Source of the DNA: Octadecabacter algicola
GTDB lineage: Bacteria > Pseudomonadota > Alphaproteobacteria > Rhodobacterales > Rhodobacteraceae
NCBI RefSeq assembly: GCF_021532625.1
Contig: NZ_JAKGAR010000004.1
Location: 1 to 64,000, forward strand
Length of the DNA: 64,000 nucleotides
Direction of reading: 5' to 3'
Shown piece after piece: positions 47,201 through 54,601 of this stretch. The position numbers were made by a program, and so were the translations under genes. Each line of letters begins with the position of its first letter. Position 1 is the stretch's first letter. The notes beneath the pieces were generated by a model, which searched no databases, was not told the DNA's origin, and saw nothing but the letters and a program-made list of their open reading frames with translations.

Positions 47201-47229
47201 GCGTATTGTTATCGCCCGCCTTTGTGTTG

Positions 47230-48657
47230 TCAGCCAAATAAGCGGGTAAACCATTCGGTCCACAATCCAGCCGCGTAGAATAACAGAGAAAGCGTGATCA
47301 GGAGGTATCCGATTCCACGCATGTCCGTCATCGCGAACACGATCGGATCATAGTCCATTTTACCCATATAGCCGAGCCGGATCATCCGATAGAGCCACGC
47401 TGCTATCGGCAGCAAGGCAAACCACATCAGCCATTGATCCGGATAAAGAGATAATGCCTGATCCGAGTATGAATACAAAAAGAAGATAACCAAAGCACCC
47501 ACCATGCCCAGCGCCGACATGTTCAACAAATCACCCATATCGCCGCGCGCATAGCCGCGCCCAGGAAGTCGCCGGTCATCCTTTGCAAGTGCCAGTTCCG
47601 TCATGCGTTTAACGCAGCCAAGAGCGACAAATACGGGAAAGATGAAGATCAGCATGTAGACCGATGCGTCCACCCCACTGGCCGCAGCGCCTGCAACGAC
47701 GCGTAACGTATAGAGAGACGCAAGAGTCGCGATATCGATCCAGCGCAAGCGCTTTAGGCGCAGCGAATAAGCGAGGGAGAGCGCCATGTAGACGGCCACG
47801 ACACCAAACATCTCCCATGACAGCATAAACGCCAGCCCCAGTGCCAATACACCAAGCCCGACGCACGTCAGCATCCCGATAGGAATTGGGACTGTTCCGG
47901 CCGCGAATGGCCGCTTGCATTTTGTGGCATGCAAACGGTCGGCTTCTATGTCCAGCAGATCGTTCACAATATAAATACAGGACGCTGCCGCCGAAAAACT
48001 AACAATCCCAAGGCAAACAGCCAAAAAGGTATCCAGAAAAAAGGCGTGTGCTGCGATCAGTGGCAGGAACAGCAGAACATTCTTCACCCACTGGTGCGGC
48101 CGCATGGATTTCAGCACGGCGCGGGGTGACCAACCGCCCCTCACCTTTGTCACACTCTCTAGCCCCTTTGCACCGCCACCGGCATCGCCAACGACAATTG
48201 CGTGATCCGCATGATCCCAAATCAGGCGATCCACCTTATCGTTGCCCGCATAATCAAACCCCGATTCGCCATAGACGGCGACCAGTGCATCCGCTTTGGC
48301 CTGCCCTTTGAGGTTCACACCATTCTCGGACGCAAAGACCCGCTCAATTCCGTAGTGATCTGCCAAGGGCTGCACGACCGATACATCCGAAGCACTGGCA
48401 ATCGCCAGCTCGCGACCTTGGTCTCGCGCAACAAGCGCCATTGTCGCTATATCTTCGTGGACAGGCAAAAGATCGACCCGCAAGGGCGCAATACGTGCAA
48501 TTTCGGCTTTGAATGCGGCGCGATCCTTAACCAAAGCGAATGCCTTGAGAGTGGCAACAGGGTCGGTTCCGAACCCTTTCCAGATGCCTTCTAGCAACAT
48601 GTCCGTGCGTAACAATGTTCCGTCCGCGTCCAGAACGAGAGGCTTGCCGTTATTCAT
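47230..48657 (-). CDS. HAD phosphatase-UbiA prenyltransferase fusion (polyprenyl-phosphate phosphoribose synthase type)
   Basis: 475 residues. The N-terminal third is a HAD-type phosphatase (DADGTLL with Asp10 and Asp12). The rest is a UbiA-type enzyme with about nine spans and the first aspartate motif NDLLDIEADRLH from Asn232, then KCKRPFAAGTVP, and a second motif DDRRLPGRGYARGD. The UbiA half resembles the mycobacterial enzyme that attaches 5-phosphoribose to decaprenyl phosphate; the HAD half could then remove the 5-phosphate. TTG 48687 and GTG 48666 are alternative starts. It follows the lytic transglycosylase by 10 bp. Confidence 0.88.
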   Translation of the reverse strand: MNNGKPLVLDADGTLLRTDMLLEGIWKGFGTDPVATLKAFALVKDRAAFKAEIARIAPLRVDLLPVHEDIATMALVARDQGRELAIASASDVSVVQPLADHYGIERVFASENGVNLKGQAKADALVAVYGESGFDYAGNDKVDRLIWDHADHAIVVGDAGGGAKGLESVTKVRGGWSPRAVLKSMRPHQWVKNVLLFLPLIAAHAFFLDTFLAVCLGIVSFSAAASCIYIVNDLLDIEADRLHATKCKRPFAAGTVPIPIGMLTCVGLGVLALGLAFMLSWEMFGVVAVYMALSLAYSLRLKRLRWIDIATLASLYTLRVVAGAAASGVDASVYMLIFIFPVFVALGCVKRMTELALAKDDRRLPGRGYARGDMGDLLNMSALGMVGALVIFFLYSYSDQALSLYPDQWLMWFALLPIAAWLYRMIRLGYMGKMDYDPIVFAMTDMRGIGYLLITLSLLFYAAGLWTEWFTRLFG

Positions 48658-48667
48658 GTCAGGCACA

Positions 48668-49543
48668 TTATCCCCCGTTGACGGCAAAAACGCAGCCGTC
48701 TGTCACCAATTCCGGTGGTGTAATACATAGACCGCGCGCCACTTCCCATGCTGCAAGGACTTTGGGAACATAGGCCCGCGTTTCGGCATAGGGCGGGATG
48801 CCGTTATTATTACGAACGGCGCCTTCACCCGCATTATAACCTGCCAGAGCAAAGATAACGCCGTTATCGAATTCGTTTAGCAACCAATCCAAATATGCCG
48901 TGCCGCCCTTAATATTGTCTTGAGCGTTAAATGCATCCGTCACGCCAAACCGATCCGCTGTAGGCGGCATCAATTGCATAAGTCCCTGTGCGCCCGCTGA
49001 ACTAACTGCGTCAGCACGCCCAGCGCTTTCGACTGAAATCACCGCAAGAACCAAGGCCGGTGAAACGTTTGTGCCAATTGATGCCGTTAATATCTCAACG
49101 CCGAAACGGTCAGCCAGCTCCGTCATACCTTGTAAACGAGGCGCTGGAACGGCTTGTCCCTCGGGTGCGCTGCGCAACGCGGCGACTGCTTTTTCAAGGC
49201 TAAAGCTGTGGGCATCGTCCAGAGATGGCGAAATCGCCTCCCAATACCATTCGACACCGTTTGGCGCGGGGGCCAGACCTGCGATCGCTGGTGCACTCGG
49301 TGCGCGGGGCGTAGCGCTGGCCGAACCAGCGGCGGATGGCGCCGATGGCCCAGACGGCGCGGTTGGTGCGACTTGTACGGTTATCCGGTTTGTAGCCCCA
49401 GCCTGCGGAACGCCAACGCGCCTGAATGTAAAGTCACTTTGGGAAAGATGACTTTCTGCCGCACTTATAGATGCAGAGCCGACGGCGAGCGCCAATGCCC
49501 CACATTGCGCGAACAATGTCACTGTTTTCTTGCTACGCCGCAT
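48668..49543 (-). CDS. Lytic transglycosylase (SLT domain), exported
   Basis: 291 residues. Cleaves peptidoglycan without hydrolysis, making space for envelope machines. A signal peptide (AQCGALALAVGSASISAAE) is followed by a Pro/Ala/Ser-rich linker and an SLT domain with VISVESAGRADA (the catalytic Glu), GAQGLMQLMPPTADRFGV and AGYNAGEGAV. ATG 49543 was chosen because AAGGA lies 9 nt upstream; a frame from 49711 has no support. It is divergent from the first pilin gene, so it could serve the Tad pilus. Confidence 0.92.
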   Translation of the reverse strand: MRRSKKTVTLFAQCGALALAVGSASISAAESHLSQSDFTFRRVGVPQAGATNRITVQVAPTAPSGPSAPSAAGSASATPRAPSAPAIAGLAPAPNGVEWYWEAISPSLDDAHSFSLEKAVAALRSAPEGQAVPAPRLQGMTELADRFGVEILTASIGTNVSPALVLAVISVESAGRADAVSSAGAQGLMQLMPPTADRFGVTDAFNAQDNIKGGTAYLDWLLNEFDNGVIFALAGYNAGEGAVRNNNGIPPYAETRAYVPKVLAAWEVARGLCITPPELVTDGCVFAVNGG

Positions 49544-49896
49544 TTGTGCGGTCCTTGCCTGCCTCGTGTTAAGGGCAATGTAGCAGACAATCGTATCGCT
49601 AATCCACATATTCGTGAACAATCCAGCAACAACTAGGCAAACTGGACACGTTTTCGAAACGTGATTTGGTATGATTGAAATTATATATACTTTATTTTTG
49701 TTGAAAAACAATAACTTAACTGAATTGCCGGCAAAAAGTTAAGAGGATGCAAAATTGCACGATTGCTGTCTAATTCCTGCCCCATTCGAAGTGCAAAAAC
49801 TCCTCATCAAGACGGCAAGCGCATCAACAAGAGGCCGGTGCACAGAGCGAACCGCCTAAGATAGTGAAACTGAGAAAACCCTGAGGAGGGAATACA
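49544..49896. promoter_or_regulatory. Divergent promoter region of transglycosylase and pilins, with nested palindrome
   Basis: 353 AT-rich bases with no gene. At 49715-49743 CTTAACT and its exact complement AGTTAAG flank a central perfect 10-bp palindrome TTGCCGGCAA at 49725-49734. This looks like an operator. Upstream of it are runs such as ATTATATATACTTTATT that may hold promoter elements. GAGGAGG precedes the first pilin ATG. Confidence 0.5.
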
Positions 49897-50097
49897 ATGC
49901 TTAACTTTATTAAAAACTTCCGCAACGACGAAGACGGCGCCGTAACTGTTGACTGGGTTGTTCTGACAGCCGCAATCGTTGGTCTTGGCATCGCAGTTCT
50001 GACATCTGTTGGTGGCGGTACTATGTCTGCTTCCGACACACTGTCCGGCGATCTGGCCACAGTGAATGATCTGGTTCCAGACTTCTCTGCTCTTTAA
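49897..50097 (+). CDS. Flp family pilin 1
   Basis: 66 residues. A prepilin of the Tad pilus: a 14-residue leader ends in DEDG, and the mature part starts AVTVDWVVLTAAIVGLGIAV, the hydrophobic helix that packs in the fibre. The usual Glu5-Tyr6 pair of Flp pilins is Asp5-Trp6 here. The protein is identical to that of pilin 2. A hairpin follows the stop. Confidence 0.92.
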   Translation: MLNFIKNFRNDEDGAVTVDWVVLTAAIVGLGIAVLTSVGGGTMSASDTLSGDLATVNDLVPDFSAL

Positions 50098-50105
50098 TTC
50101 AATTC

Positions 50106-50132
50106 GACCTCGGCCAGTCATTGGCTGAGGTC
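50106..50132 (+). other. 3' hairpin of pilin 1
   Basis: GACCTCGGCCA pairs with TGGCTGAGGTC (11 bp, one wobble) across loop GTCAT. It starts 8 nt after the stop and has no T-run. Likely an mRNA-protecting structure. Confidence 0.75.
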
Positions 50133-50169
50133 ACCCCCCTTATTCAATACACACACGTGGAGACTACAC

Positions 50170-50370
50170 ATGCTTAACTTTATCAAAAACTTCCGCAACG
50201 ACGAAGACGGCGCCGTAACTGTTGACTGGGTTGTTCTGACAGCCGCAATCGTTGGCCTCGGCATCGCAGTTCTGACATCTGTTGGTGGCGGTACTATGTC
50301 TGCTTCCGACACACTGTCCGGCGACTTGGCCACAGTGAATGATCTGGTTCCAGACTTCTCTGCTCTTTAA
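50170..50370 (+). CDS. Flp family pilin 2
   Basis: 66 residues with the same protein as pilin 1, from a copy offset 273 bp that differs only at a few silent bases. It carries the same leader and Asp5-Trp6. A GTGGAGAC ribosome site precedes the ATG. Confidence 0.92.
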   Translation: MLNFIKNFRNDEDGAVTVDWVVLTAAIVGLGIAVLTSVGGGTMSASDTLSGDLATVNDLVPDFSAL

Positions 50371-50377
50371 GCTAATC

Positions 50378-50404
50378 GGGTCTCAGCCTTCCTGGCTGGG
50401 ACCC
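50378..50404 (+). other. 3' hairpin of pilin 2
   Basis: GGGTCTCAGCC pairs with GGCTGGGACCC (11 bp, one wobble) across loop TTCCT, starting 7 nt after the stop. The sequence is unlike the first hairpin, but the build is the same. Confidence 0.75.
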
Positions 50405-50437
50405 AACACGTTCGCCGACATATTACTGGAGACAACT

Positions 50438-50626
50438 ATGTTTAACTATTTCAAAACCTTTCGTGCTGATGAAGACGGCGCAGTTACAGTTGACTGGGTT
50501 GTTTTGACAGCGTGTATCGTTGGCCTCGGAATTGCGGTTTTGACTGTTGTTGGTGAAGGCACCATGGAGCTTAGCCGCAAGCTTAGCTCACAGCTTTCTG
50601 CGCAGACCATCGCGAACTACAACTAA
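50438..50626 (+). CDS. Flp family pilin 3
   Basis: 62 residues, start ATG 50438 with CTGGAGAC upstream. Leader MFNYFKTFRADEDG, then AVTVDWVVLTACIVG. It has a unique Cys in the helix and a more charged C-terminus (MELSRKLSSQLSAQ) than pilins 1 and 2, so it may be a minor pilin. Confidence 0.9.
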   Translation: MFNYFKTFRADEDGAVTVDWVVLTACIVGLGIAVLTVVGEGTMELSRKLSSQLSAQTIANYN

Positions 50627-50648
50627 GTCAGATTTCAAGATTTGAACG

Positions 50649-50675
50649 ACGGGCTGCATCTTTGATGTGGCCCGT
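50649..50675 (+). other. 3' hairpin of pilin 3
   Basis: ACGGGCTGCAT pairs with ATGTGGCCCGT (11 bp, two wobbles) across loop CTTTG, 22 nt after the stop. Confidence 0.7.
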
Positions 50676-50792
50676 TGTCGTCTGCAGCCTACCCGAGCTG
50701 CGCTTTCTACAAACGAACACTGTGTGCTCGTTTTTCTGCCACATTCAATCGCCACAGATATACCAAGTTTATATCTAGCTGAGGAGCTAACA

Positions 50793-50978
50793 ATGTTCAA
50801 TTTTATCAAGTCCTTCCGCAAACAGGAAGACGGCGCAGTCACAGTAGATTGGGTTGTTCTGACAGCCGCGATTGTCGGCCTTGGCATCGCGGTCATTACC
50901 ACTGTCGGTCGCGGCGCAACAGACCAAGCAACTGGTCTCGCTGGAACAATGAGTGCCGTTACAGTAGTGGAATTCTAA
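50793..50978 (+). CDS. Flp family pilin 4
   Basis: 61 residues, start ATG 50793 with GAGGAG upstream. Leader MFNFIKSFRKQEDG, then AVTVDWVVLTAAIVGLGIAV. No compact hairpin follows it; instead CGTCGACAT at 50988-50996 and its complement at 51050-51058 could fold over 53 nt before cpaB. Confidence 0.9.
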   Translation: MFNFIKSFRKQEDGAVTVDWVVLTAAIVGLGIAVITTVGRGATDQATGLAGTMSAVTVVEF

Positions 50979-51093
50979 TCCCCCCCGCGTCGACATGGGT
51001 AAAAAAACAGGTTAAACGAGAAAAACCGTAGCCCACAGACGCGACAACTATGTCGACGTTGGCTTCCACCAGCGAAATCCGGAAGGAAAGACA

Positions 51094-51951
51094 ATGCGAG
51101 CAGTTTTCGGACTTGTCCTTATAGTTGGCATGGGCCTTGCAGGCTTTGCTATCTACATGGTGCAGGGATATTTTGAACAGCAAAATGCAGCCCTTGCACA
51201 ACAACGAGCGGCAAACCAACAAGCCGTTCAGACCGTTAACGTGTATGGGGTTAACCGTGTCATTGAACACGGCGAACAAATCGCCCCTGAAGACGTCATC
51301 ATTATCAAATACGCTGAACCCTTCCTTCCGGAAGGTGTGTTCTTCACTTTAGAAGATCTGTTCCCAGATGGACCCGAAGAAATGCGCGTTGTCACGCGTC
51401 AGCTTGAAGCAAACGAACCTATCCTGGCTGTTAAAGTGACCGAACCAGGTGAAGTGGCCGGTATCACCGCCCTTCTCGCACGTGGTATGCGCGCTTTTGC
51501 AATCGAAGTGGATGTTTCGTCCGGTGTATCCGGGTTCCTTTCTCCTGGTGACCGCGTTGACGTCTATTGGACGGGTCGCGTGGACAACTTTGATGGCGGA
51601 CGTGGCGGCGAAGTAACCAAACTTATCCAAGCGAACATTCCATTGGTCGCAATTGACCAAACCTCGGAAAGCGGCCGTTCAGGTGCAACGATCGCCCGCA
51701 CGGTCACTGTTCAGGTCACACCGGATCAAGTGGCTGCACTGGCGCAAGCCCAAGCCACTGGCAATCTGTCACTGTCTCTTGTGGGTCGTGAAGATGATAC
51801 CGTTGCTGGCGCGATTGAGGTCGACCAAGCCAGCCTGCTGGGACTCGTCGCTCGCGAAGTAGAACCCGAACTGCAAGAGGAAGAAGTCTGCACAATCCGA
51901 CAACGCAACGGAACAGAGGTCGTCGAAATCCCGATCCCTTGTCCAGAATGA
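51094..51951 (+). CDS. cpaB: Flp pilus assembly protein CpaB
   Basis: 285 residues. Periplasmic partner of the outer-membrane secretin. An N-terminal membrane anchor (about 3-20) precedes a SAF-type domain (EHGEQIAPEDVIIIKYAEP) and an RcpC-like domain with GFLSPGDRVDVYWTGR. GGAAGGA lies before the ATG. A strong terminator lies 77 bp past its stop, so the pilin-cpaB unit ends here. Confidence 0.93.
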   Translation: MRAVFGLVLIVGMGLAGFAIYMVQGYFEQQNAALAQQRAANQQAVQTVNVYGVNRVIEHGEQIAPEDVIIIKYAEPFLPEGVFFTLEDLFPDGPEEMRVVTRQLEANEPILAVKVTEPGEVAGITALLARGMRAFAIEVDVSSGVSGFLSPGDRVDVYWTGRVDNFDGGRGGEVTKLIQANIPLVAIDQTSESGRSGATIARTVTVQVTPDQVAALAQAQATGNLSLSLVGREDDTVAGAIEVDQASLLGLVAREVEPELQEEEVCTIRQRNGTEVVEIPIPCPE

Positions 51952-52027
51952 GTTAAAGGATAGCCCTTGGGCAAAGGGACAGCGCCCGCGCAGGGATGTC
52001 CAATTGCACAAATGCAACCTCAACATG

Positions 52028-52062
52028 AAAGACGCCCCAGCCCCGCTGTGGCGTCTTTTTTT
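52028..52062 (+). terminator. Intrinsic terminator after cpaB
   Basis: AAAGACGCC pairs with GGCGTCTTT (9 bp) across a 13-nt loop and a run of seven T follows. It ends the pilin-cpaB unit and leaves about 155 bp for a cpaC promoter. Confidence 0.92.
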
Positions 52063-52219
52063 ATGGATTAAGTGCTTGGCTGCGCTGATTGTTGCAACTT
52101 ATCCACATAAAGTTTCCGCTCCAGTGTATTGATTCTTGCAAAAAATGCAGTTTTGGCGCAGGTTCATTTCAATGACGGGCAAAAGCCTGCATCGGGCGTG
52201 GCATTAGAGGCAGTCACAT

Positions 52220-53644
52220 ATGACATATGATAGATTATTGAAGGCAGCCATTACTGGTTTCGCCTTTGCAGTTAGCAGTATCCCTTCCATGGTTTCTTCG
52301 GAAACTTTGCAAGTTATGCGGGGCGCTCCTTCGAGCGCGCTGAACGTTCCCATGAACCGGGCCGTCGTGGTTGAAAGCGATGTACCATTCACAGAACTTT
52401 CCATCGCAAACCCTTCGATCGCGGACATTTCTTCGCTTTCGGATCGCACTATCTACGTGCTGGGTAAGGTTCCGGGGCGAACAACGCTGACCCTTTTGGG
52501 GGGCGACGGGCGACTTATTACCAACGTCGAAGTCCACGTAACTCCGGACATTGCAGAATTCAAAGAACGTCTGGAGCAAATCCTTCCGGGTGAAAACATC
52601 GAAGTTCGCACCGCAAATGACGGTATCGTCCTTTCCGGCACCGTTTCTTCGATCGCACGTCTTGATCGCGCACTGGAACTAGCGGATCGCTACGCACCTG
52701 AACGGGTTTCTAACCTGATGACGGTTGGTGGTACCCAGCAAGTTATGTTGCGCGTTCGCTTTGCAGAGATGCAGCGTTCTGTTTCCAAGTCTCTCAGCTC
52801 TTCACTGGCCTTGGGCGGCGACACATTGGGCGGGGACCTGGGCCTAGCACTCGGCACTGGCTCGACAGTTACTGCCGCGGGGCAAGCTAATTCCTTGTCC
52901 GGCAACACGCCTGGTACCAATGATAACTCAGGCGCATTCTTGTTTGGCTTCAACGCCGGCGGCATCGAGGTCGGCATTTTGCTTGAAGCTTTGGAAAGCC
53001 GCGGCGTTGTTCGTACATTGGCTGAACCAAACCTGACTGCTTTGTCCGGTCAGGAAGCAAGCTTCTTGGCGGGCGGCGAGTATCCTGTGCCTGTTTCACA
53101 AGACGCCGACACAATTACCGTTGAATATAAGCCTTTCGGCATCGAGCTGAACTTTATTCCACGGGTTATCGACGGTGACATTATCAATCTAGAACTCGAC
53201 GCGTCTGTTTCGTCACTCGATCCAGCGAACGGATTTACTTCGAACGGCTTTAGCGTCGATGCTTTCAAAACACGCCGTACTTCAACGACAGTTGAAATGC
53301 GTGACGGAGAGAGCTTTGCAATTGCAGGTCTCTTGTCTGATGATTTCGTTGACCTTTCTGGCCAAGTGCCATGGGCAGGCGACATTCCGGTTCTTGGCGC
53401 ATTGTTCCGCTCTGCGGAATATGCCCGCCAGCAAACAGAACTCGTCATCATCGTGACACCGCATCTTGTGACCCCGACCCGTGGTGAGGCTCTGGCCCTT
53501 CCAACGGATCGTGTCCGCCCACCGACCGAACGTGACTTGTTCTTGTTTGGCCGCGTTGCAGCAGACAATGCACCACAACAAGGTGGCGCAGGAGAGGTTG
53601 CACGTCAGGACTTCAGCGGCTCTTATGGCTACGTGTTGGACTAA
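52220..53644 (+). CDS. cpaC: Tad secretin CpaC (RcpA)
   Basis: 474 residues. Outer-membrane channel through which the pilus emerges. A signal peptide (ITGFAFAVSSIPSMVSS) precedes a CpaC N-terminal domain and a BON-like stretch (VLSGTVSSIARLDRALEL), and the secretin core runs from about 165 to 425, with VLRVRFAEMQRS, GRVVR-like EALESRGVVRTLAEPNLTAL, and a C-terminal VPWAGDIPVLGALFRS. It begins a second Tad operon. Confidence 0.95.
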   Translation: MTYDRLLKAAITGFAFAVSSIPSMVSSETLQVMRGAPSSALNVPMNRAVVVESDVPFTELSIANPSIADISSLSDRTIYVLGKVPGRTTLTLLGGDGRLITNVEVHVTPDIAEFKERLEQILPGENIEVRTANDGIVLSGTVSSIARLDRALELADRYAPERVSNLMTVGGTQQVMLRVRFAEMQRSVSKSLSSSLALGGDTLGGDLGLALGTGSTVTAAGQANSLSGNTPGTNDNSGAFLFGFNAGGIEVGILLEALESRGVVRTLAEPNLTALSGQEASFLAGGEYPVPVSQDADTITVEYKPFGIELNFIPRVIDGDIINLELDASVSSLDPANGFTSNGFSVDAFKTRRTSTTVEMRDGESFAIAGLLSDDFVDLSGQVPWAGDIPVLGALFRSAEYARQQTELVIIVTPHLVTPTRGEALALPTDRVRPPTERDLFLFGRVAADNAPQQGGAGEVARQDFSGSYGYVLD

Positions 53645-53647
53645 GAA

Positions 53648-54325
53648 ATGGGATTTGGGGCAATGAAAACGACAGCAGTTCTTACCGCAACAGTGCTCGC
53701 CCTTACGGGTTGCACTGGCGGCACCGCCACCCAATGGCGTGATTTCAACACTCGTGAGGCGGGTTCAGAAATCGACAGTGGCTATTTTGGCAATGCAACC
53801 ATGAACAACAATCAGGTTCAAACGGATGGCAGCGCCATGATGCTGAACTTGAACCGTCGTTTCTCGAATGAAGTGAACACGTCCGTAACGTTCGCGTTCA
53901 ACTCCACGGTTCTTGATGCCAATGCACGCGCTACGCTGCAGCAGCAGGCGTCTTGGATCCGACAGTTCCCAGAAATCCGGTTCAAAGTCTTTGGCCACAC
54001 GGACCTTGTGGGGTCGACGTCTTATAACCGTCGTCTTGGATTGCGCCGCGCGGAAGCCGCCGTTCTCTACCTCACAAGTCAGGGGATCAGCCGTGATCGG
54101 CTTGAAGCCGTCGTTTCTTTTGGTGAAACACAGCCATTGATCGTCACCGAGGGTCAAGAACGCCGCAATCGTCGCACAGTGACAGAAGTGTCCGGTTGGG
54201 TGAGCACAGCAAACGACATGCCGCTAAACGGCCGCTACGCCGAAGTGATTTTCCGCGAATACGTGGATAGTGCAACAGCACCTCAAGGCCTAGCAGCCGA
54301 AGGTATCGAGTCGATCGCGCAGTAA
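53648..54325 (+). CDS. OmpA-like lipoprotein in the cpaD position
   Basis: 225 residues (220 if ATG 53663 is used). A lipoprotein signal (LALTGC) is followed by a short linker and an OmpA-like peptidoglycan-binding domain with FAFNSTVLDANARATL, GHTDLVGS, RLGLRRAEAAVLYL and NRRTVTEV; the Asp and Arg that bind diaminopimelate are present. It follows cpaC by 3 bp, where many Tad loci have cpaD. It could tether the secretin to the wall. Confidence 0.92.
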   Translation: MGFGAMKTTAVLTATVLALTGCTGGTATQWRDFNTREAGSEIDSGYFGNATMNNNQVQTDGSAMMLNLNRRFSNEVNTSVTFAFNSTVLDANARATLQQQASWIRQFPEIRFKVFGHTDLVGSTSYNRRLGLRRAEAAVLYLTSQGISRDRLEAVVSFGETQPLIVTEGQERRNRRTVTEVSGWVSTANDMPLNGRYAEVIFREYVDSATAPQGLAAEGIESIAQ

Positions 54326-54360
54326 GTCTAAACCGCGCAACCACAGTCAAAGCGACAGTC

Positions 54361-54383
54361 AGGGGCCTTTCGAGGCCCCTTTT
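54361..54383 (+). terminator. Intrinsic terminator after the OmpA lipoprotein
   Basis: AGGGGCC pairs with GGCCCCT across loop TTTCGA, and TTTT follows. It closes the cpaC-OmpA pair; cpaE begins about 220 bp on. Confidence 0.85.
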
Positions 54384-54601
54384 CGCATCCAAAACAGGTC
54401 AAATTCGGAAACAACGGCGCGTTTTTTGGCTCACCGTCTACAGATACCGCACAAATGGGCCTTTCTGGCCCCAATCTTGCCTCCTTCTGGGATCAGAAAC
54501 AGATCTAACAGAGCCCCAGTTGTGTCTTTTTGCACGTGGGACCGTCAAATCGGTGGGCAGGGAATCTGCCGCACTTCGTCGAGTTAGAGGATCAAGAGGC
54601 A

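Noticed and set aside
49715-49743. CtrA binding site
   Set aside because: The TTAAC units are inverted and 15 bp apart; a CtrA site has direct TTAA repeats with a 7-bp spacer, so only a generic operator is claimed.
50988-51058. Fourth pilin hairpin after pilin 4
   Set aside because: The only complementary arms are 53 nt apart, unlike the tight 5-nt-loop hairpins after the first three pilins.
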